Notes under the pieces: model-generated
Databases searched by the model: none
Told to the model about the DNA's origin: nothing
The model's input: the letters and a program-made list of their open reading frames with translations, nothing else
Shown: positions 58,396-64,000 of the stretch, piece by piece
Layout: each line of letters opens with the position of its first letter
Position numbering within the stretch: the stretch's first letter is position 1
Made by a program: the position numbers and the translations under genes
Origin: Rhynchosporium graminicola
Taxonomy: Eukaryota; Ascomycota; Leotiomycetes; Helotiales; Ploettnerulaceae
Direction: 5' to 3'
DNA length: 64,000 nt
Assembly (NCBI GenBank): GCA_900074885.1
Contig: FJUW01000001.1
Location: 1,364,001 to 1,428,000, forward strand

Positions 58396-59724
58396 CTAAG
58401 GTCCTGGGGTCGCACTCAATTCTACCGTTGACTGCGTGAAGGAATTTAAAACTGATATAATCACCTTCTTAACACTTACAATTTCCGCATGGCCGGTCCT
58501 GTTCTCTCTTTCGAGCATAGAGATAGTCGTGACATCCGAACTCAAACTTAGCCCTATCTCTTCATCAAGGCACCCCATGAGCCTTTCGCGATTAAGTTTC
58601 CTGCTGCTTTCCTTGGCTTTGTACCATCCAGTGAATTTGATCGCCACTCTTGTCTTTGCCATCACCTGCAAGTAGCAGTCGAGCATTTTCCTCCCGATCA
58701 CGGGGAAGTTGAACATATCAGCATGGTTTTCAGAATTCTCTGTGGAAGTCAAAATCAACTCCGCGATTTCTAGTTTTAGTTCATGAACTGAATTTATCGT
58801 TTGTAACGTGTCCTCGCTCTGATTAAACTCCACGTTACTAAGGCTCAGTCGATGGCGTGGACCTTGGCAAACCCTCGCGAAAAGGATGAGATTGTGGGAG
58901 ATGGGAAACGTGGCGTACGATCCATCGTCTTGCAAGCTTTGTAAAATGACCGAAATATCTTGATTCCATTGCCTGACTCCGTTGTACTTGTCTCTTGATT
59001 GGGTCTCTTGGGGGCAGAGCTCGAGGGGTGTCATATACTCTTTAGGATTGCCGAACCTGAGAACATCACGGAGTTCTCTCGTCAACGAGTGATGTTCGGA
59101 CTGTAAAATATCACTGTTATGCTTGACATAGTACTCTTGACAGAACGGAAAGGCTGCGATGTGTTGTGTTGCCATCGTGACTAGGTCCCGGATGTTCTCC
59201 TCGCGTATGGCACGATCCATCAATCTAATCGTTGTGCTGCTCGAATCCAGAGTTTTTGATCCATTCTGCGAGCATTTTTGACATGATCTACGATCTCTGT
59301 GTAGCAGAACACTTTCCTCAGTTGACTCTTCTGTCGCTTGCCGACGTTGTCGACGATTCTTCTTCCGAGAGGGTAGGACTGGCGGAGCGAGAAATCCCGG
59401 GGAGACTGCGACTGTATTGGATTTTCGAAGGGGCGAGGTGGGCGGCGACGAAGGAATAAGATTGATCTCGGGGATCTCCCTATGGGCTTCTCCATTCTGG
59501 TCATTTGACATGTGGGAGGACTTGCTGATAAGAATGGCTTTGAGGACTGCCTGCGAATGATCGGCAGAAGATCGCTTCAAGCGACTGAAGATCATAGTAC
59601 ATGCAGAGCATGGTGAGGGATCGTTGGTCTGGGATGTACCGCCGCGGAGGGTGTCCTGCAGGAAGGCGCCGAATCTGCACGCCGAACCACCATGTTCCGT
59701 GAGAAGAGAATGCCAACTAACCAT
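58396..59724 (-). CDS. Unrecognised protein of 442 residues
   Basis: An uninterrupted ATG-started frame of 442 codons, long enough that chance is unlikely in this composition. The N-terminus is Cys/Ser-rich (SPCSACTMIFSRLKRSS at about 37-53), followed by a Ser/Pro segment (NLIPSSPPTSPLRKSN) and a strongly basic stretch (PSRKKNRRQRRQ) that could be a nuclear localisation signal. A second Cys pair appears in RRSCQKCSQNGSK. The C-terminal 260 residues look globular and helical (RELRDVLRFGNP, ELKLEIAELILTSTE, KTRVAIKFTGWYKAKE). The layout of basic N-terminus and helical C-terminus would fit a regulatory protein, but I recognise no domain, and no classical Zn2Cys6 motif is present. There could be an intron that truncates the model. 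Confidence 0.55.
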   Translation of the reverse strand: MVSWHSLLTEHGGSACRFGAFLQDTLRGGTSQTNDPSPCSACTMIFSRLKRSSADHSQAVLKAILISKSSHMSNDQNGEAHREIPEINLIPSSPPTSPLRKSNTVAVSPGFLAPPVLPSRKKNRRQRRQATEESTEESVLLHRDRRSCQKCSQNGSKTLDSSSTTIRLMDRAIREENIRDLVTMATQHIAAFPFCQEYYVKHNSDILQSEHHSLTRELRDVLRFGNPKEYMTPLELCPQETQSRDKYNGVRQWNQDISVILQSLQDDGSYATFPISHNLILFARVCQGPRHRLSLSNVEFNQSEDTLQTINSVHELKLEIAELILTSTENSENHADMFNFPVIGRKMLDCYLQVMAKTRVAIKFTGWYKAKESSRKLNRERLMGCLDEEIGLSLSSDVTTISMLERENRTGHAEIVSVKKVIISVLNSFTQSTVELSATPGP

Positions 59725-60711
59725 TGTTAACTAATGTATGTAATAAGTGAGTGTACGTCGAAAGGATATAAGATATTAATAAAATGCAAACGCTGCCAAA
59801 ATGTTGTTTTTTTTATGTTGTTTGGGGCATGTGCAACACGTATGGATGGGAGGTTGTGATATGGAAAAAAGTCCGGGAAGGAAGTTGCGATGAAGAATAT
59901 CAAGGAATAGGGAGAGCTCCACTCACAATAGAAACAGGGAAGGTATCTAGCTTGACATTCAAATTTCAGTCGTGAGACTTTTTAATTACAAGCCATTGAA
60001 AATCAATTGAGTCGTTTAGAATCTAGATTAGTCGACAAAACGGGATCTCGCTTAGCATATCTGTCATTATTTCAACAGCAAGCCGGCGATGACATGAACC
60101 TCCGCCAAGTAATAACAGAATCAAATTATAATACCTCCAATGTTTAGTTATGAAGCGCTCAGTACCGCCTATCCATCGCTCAAATCAAAGATCCCTCTCA
60201 AAAACAATCCAAGTTTCCCTGCCCAAACAAACAAATCAAGCTGAATTTGGGACCAGAAAAACTAGGAATCCTTCCTTCCCACGGAAATATTCCTACTATC
60301 GAAGCAGAATCATCACTCTGCACTGATACCCCAATATTCCAGCTGCAACTCAGGTACCACACGATATTTCTTTCCATCTTGTTGCACAGAGATTGGCCCA
60401 TCCATAACTCATCTCGCCATCCGATATTTGATCACCATCATCGTCTCAAAATCAACACTAGGCTATGCAGCGCAGCTAAAGATCTCCTTGAAACCGTGAA
60501 AGTCCATTTCAATACCTCCGCAGCCCATGTGCTTCATATTGAATGTCAAAACCTAAATGCTTGTCTCAAGCAATTTTCCGGAAGCTGGTTGAACGTCCAC
60601 ACCAGATTCCGAACCCCCAAGTTTCCGTCTCGGTATTACGTGATTTACGTATCTGAGGCAAGGGGATCTCGAACAAACTTCCACCCTCAGCACTCAAGGC
60701 TCTCCTCGTAT
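59725..60711. other. Intergenic, no supported gene
   Basis: About 1 kb containing the presumed promoter of the 442-residue gene. Open frames on both strands overlap without motif support. Confidence 0.45.
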
Positions 60712-61390
60712 TCAGACGGAAGGACCTGTAGTGAACTGCTTCAAATCGTCTTTCCAGCCACTTGTATGCCTGACGATTTCCAAGGCCCGTCGTGCGTTAG
60801 CGAAAACTCCCTGTAGATAGTAAAGAAGGTTCTCTAGCTCTTTGGTTCCCAAATATTTTGCTTCCTCTCGAATGACATCAATGAAGTGTAGTTTCATGTG
60901 TTGTGTACCCTCAACAGCAAGTTCGAGATCGATGGCGCCCCCTTCGCAGCACCTCAACTCGTTCAAACGCGCGAACTACCCCTTCCTACTCCAAAAGCTA
61001 CAGCCAAAAGATTACATCGCACAGTCTTCGAGGAGTGATTCATTGCCTCATGCAAGATATCAGAGATCGTATCCTGCCTCCTTAATACTCTTGGAACTGG
61101 CTTCCATGACCTCAGCTTACCGTCAATCCGCACATCCGCAAACTTGAACTCGGCCTCAATCATTGCTCGAACGACCCCATCCATCTCTTCATATTGTTTG
61201 TTCGTCCAAAGCGAGGGTCCTTGAGGTTCGAGGATTGGCTGACTGGAGCCCGGTGGTGATGAGGAACTGGAAATCAATACTTGAGCGACTGACCGACGAA
61301 GGGGGGCTGTCCGGTCTGGAAGAATGAAATCGCTGCCCGGAGGCAGTTGGCAAGATGGTGGCTGAGGTTTCTAAACCGTCCGGTCAGGGA
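60712..61390 (-). pseudogene. Coding-like minus-strand remnant, two frames
   Basis: The minus strand reads smoothly from about 61380 (LPPGSDFILPDRTAPLRR) through LWTNKQYEEMDGVVRAMIEA and KLRSWKPVPRVLRRQDTISD to ILHEAMNHSSKT near 61020, then must change frame to continue as FARLNELRCCEGGAIDLELA, HMKLHFIDVIREEAKYLG and LLYYLQGVFANARRALEIV down to about 60712. No good intron (strong donor plus acceptor in phase) joins the two halves, and there is no ATG at the front. I do not recognise the family. A real gene with a weak-donor intron near 61010-60985 is the alternative. Confidence 0.4.
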
Positions 61391-62168
61391 GACTAAGATT
61401 AGTGGCCAAGGCAGGTCCGAAGGTGATATTGTTGAGAGGTAGCGGCTTATTCTTGGGAGTCGTGGATCTTTCGAACGTCGATCAAATCTAGGGAGGATCC
61501 AAGATTAATGTACTAGCTCATAAGTGCCTGTCAAAGAACAGATCATGCTTTCGGGATTGCACTGTAATATTGCAATAAACAAAGGTCAAGACACAGTTTT
61601 TCCGTGTAAAGAGGGTAAAAGTAAGTCTTGCAGAGTCTACAGCACCCGTGTAGTCACTGACCTCACCGAGAACGGAAATGAAAGAAGACGACTGCAGACA
61701 GGATGCTTTTTTTTCTTGTTCGAAGGACGAAGGCCGCAAGAGTGAAACCTTTTTCTGTGAGCCATAGATATCTGTTATTGTCTGATCCTGTTTCACCTCA
61801 CAACAATATATGCAAATACTTGCTGTCAAGAAAGCTATTTGTATTGACTGGATGAAACACCATAATCTGGGGGCTCAACGCCATCGTAGCGCATCAATCG
61901 TACGTAGCCAGGGCACCCTGCCTCTTCCCCTAATTCCGTATACAACGCTTCAACAGGGAAAAAAAACATCTCTAACCAGGGATCAAAAAACTCAACCACT
62001 CAACCACTCAATCAAAAGTCCATGCCATCAGTGTCACAACTGTAATTCCCTACATACTGATGGTGAATATCCTTCCACTCCGGCTTCGATGCGAATCTCA
62101 CAGCTTCATAGTGATCTTTCATGGTGTTTGTCGGGATTTCAAGGTGTTTCGCGACACTTTCAAATTCC
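61391..62168. other. Intergenic, no supported gene
   Basis: Nothing recognisable. This gap lies between two minus-strand coding-like relics that might once have been one gene. Confidence 0.45.
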
Positions 62169-62624
62169 TTAACACCGATAATCTCGGCTTCTCTCCAAAC
62201 TGCCTCGGTGAGTCAGAGATCTGACGCTTCGCAGCTGCATGATCAGTTTCTGGACCATTGATGCCTTAATCGCAAAGAACACCATCCTCCATGTAGTGGC
62301 TTGAAGTCCACCACGATGCAGACACAACAGCCCAAAATTACAGCGAGCTGCAATTGGAGGCTGCGAAGCGGGGGTATCCATAAGGTATATGGCTCGGTGG
62401 TAGGCATCTGTCTCACTCGAGGTTTCGAGATAGTGAAAGAAGTCTTCTATCGCCTCCTTTGAGTCCTGGTGAACATGCCCTATTGCAACCTCTGCTCTTG
62501 CGTAATCAGCATTGGTCTATGGCTTTAATCGTGGCTTCATCGTTCCGTCGGTCGTGATGTTCATCTTCGAGAGCTCCTGAGCTGCGGCGAACACCCAGGT
62601 ATCTGACTCGGTATATTGTGACAT
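62169..62624 (-). pseudogene. Coding-like minus-strand remnant with one in-frame stop
   Basis: From ATG at 62624 one frame runs 152 codons with a single TAG at 62517-62519 (codon 36). It begins MSQYTESDTWVFAAAQELSK and continues ADYARAEVAIGHVHQDSKEA, FFHYLETSSETDAYHRAIYL, MDTPASQPPIAARCNFGLLC and TWRMVFFAIKASMVQKLIM. The spacing of small and aromatic residues suggests paired helices like TPR-type repeats, but this is inference. The sequence just upstream of the ATG contains a strong donor-like GTAAGT, so the region may be part of a larger spliced gene on this strand. Confidence 0.45.
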
Positions 62625-64000
62625 ATCGAATTACTTACAGGATCGATGAGCGAAGATTTGCGATTTTGGCGGCCAGGAGTTCTGAGTGAAATTCGACGAG
62701 TCTGGAGATTTCCAACGAAAAGGGAAAAGAAAAAGTCTGATTTACATCATCAAGCACAAAGATGGCCACGTACCGGGCTCCTCCAAACCATTCCGACTGT
62801 TCCCTCTAGCTTCCTGAAGCCTCCAGATAGTCAACAGTGGCAACAGGAAGCGAATTGATCAATTAAGACAAGCTCGAAGTTCCAGGAAGCCCACATGATG
62901 AACGTGGTAGGTACCATGCATCACAAGGGAACGCTTCCATAGACGAGAAACCTCAGACTTCCTGGTAGGACTGGCGCAGAAGCGGCTATTAGAACCTGCT
63001 TCCAACACTGGAAATCATGGTTGTTTCGATCGATCTGGGAAAAGTAAATAGCGTATAGTGGAACATTGAGATAGAGGCCAGGTAATGTGACTTGTCTCCA
63101 CTTTCATAATCAGCCACAGTCTCATATCCGAGATCCGCAAAGCGAAATGGGAATTTGCCTTTCTTGCATTTCCTCTCCCCGCTTCATTGTTATTTTGTCG
63201 TATTATAAGTACCACATTTACCCTTCCAAATCCAGAGTTATCCGACTTGCTTTTTCTACCCGCATCAGAGTGGTAGATCGAGTGGAGGCCTTGGAGCGGA
63301 CTCTGGGCAGGTAAGAGATTGTTGAGGCTATTATTGGCCTGAGCCTACCTCTTATTCTTTGGTCAATTTTACTCAGTGCACAAAGAATCCCGTACATCTC
63401 TTTCCTAATCTCCCCTACAAATCAAGACGCCGTTTCGTTTCACACTTCGCTGCGCATATATGACAAATCGTACTTCCGATTCAGGCACCTAGCTTTTGTT
63501 TCAGCTCTTACATTCTATCAGTTGCCTGTCATATTCTTCGCCAATGAAACCATCACACATCACGAGTGGCTGTCTATCCTCTGGTTACACAGCCGTACCG
63601 ACACCGGGTTTCTTGCTCGATCCGCTACCCAGCGTCGTGTTTTTGTATTGGTTCGTTTATGTCGGTGTTGCCAAGAAGCTGTACCTGCGTCGGCCCTGAA
63701 TACGAAGTTATTTTCATCCGGGATCGGTTGTCGGTCCGCTGGATCTCCTGCAGTCGCTCGTCCAATTTCATGACAGAAGTTTATTTTTTCAAATGGCTAG
63801 TACAACGAACATAGAGCTCCGAGTGGTTGTATGGCCTGGCTTGCCCCAAGGCACAGGCCACAAACCGGTCAAATCTGAGGATAAGGCACCTAAGGAAGGT
63901 TCAAGAAGCCTGTACGTGGTTTGTTGTAGTATTCTCACCAGAGAAGTACCCTAGTATCCCACCCTTAAAGTCTCTATAGATTATTCTCAAAGTACCCACA
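62625..64000. other. Terminal stretch, no supported gene
   Basis: Short overlapping frames only; no motif, repeat or RNA gene seen. A gene running off the window end cannot be excluded. Confidence 0.45.

Overview
The window looks like nuclear DNA of a filamentous ascomycete (Pezizomycotina). The reasons are short introns in most genes, fungal-restricted families (Egh16/Gas1-like secreted protein, CE1 acetylxylan esterase, Pom1-type DYRK kinase, TinC-like protein, MHP1-like protein, a HET-domain relic) and a retroelement degraded almost completely in the CpA context, the mark of repeat-induced point mutation (RIP). A plant-associated member of the Leotiomycetes or Sordariomycetes is my guess; species cannot be read from the sequence.

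Layout. 1-5.7 kb is an accessory flank holding a decayed HET (heterokaryon incompatibility) gene and a small secreted GPI-type protein gene. 5,699-15,771 is one complete LTR retrotransposon of Ty3/Gypsy chromovirus type: 183-bp LTRs, a perfect 5-bp target duplication, a purine tract, and recognisable Gag-like, RT, RNase H, integrase and chromodomain remains, all destroyed by C-to-T and G-to-A changes. A further coding-like frame of about 2.5 kb lies between the chromodomain and the 3' LTR. 15.8-20.4 kb is gene-poor.

20.4-38.5 kb is a dense conserved block: a Pom1-like DYRK kinase, a TinC/ADIP-family coiled-coil protein, a HAD-like hydrolase, 60S ribosomal protein L5 (divergent from the HAD gene), and a large MHP1-like leucine-rich-repeat protein. 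Exon models for the last three, the esterase, the Egh16 protein and the GMC oxidoreductase were built by hand; each sums to a whole number of codons, which supports them.

38.5-64 kb is sparser and more accessory: a small single-pass membrane protein, an Egh16/Gas1-like secreted protein, a CE1 acetylxylan esterase with two XlnR-type GGCTAAA sites upstream, a GMC oxidoreductase, an unrecognised 442-residue ORF, and coding-like relics near 60.7-62.6 kb. The secreted proteins fit a plant-associated lifestyle; the conserved block covers polarity/cytokinesis, the cytoskeleton and translation.

The most unusual items are the RIP-saturated retrotransposon whose pol frame is still free of indels, its extra 3' coding frame, and a probable GC-AG intron in the MHP1-like gene.
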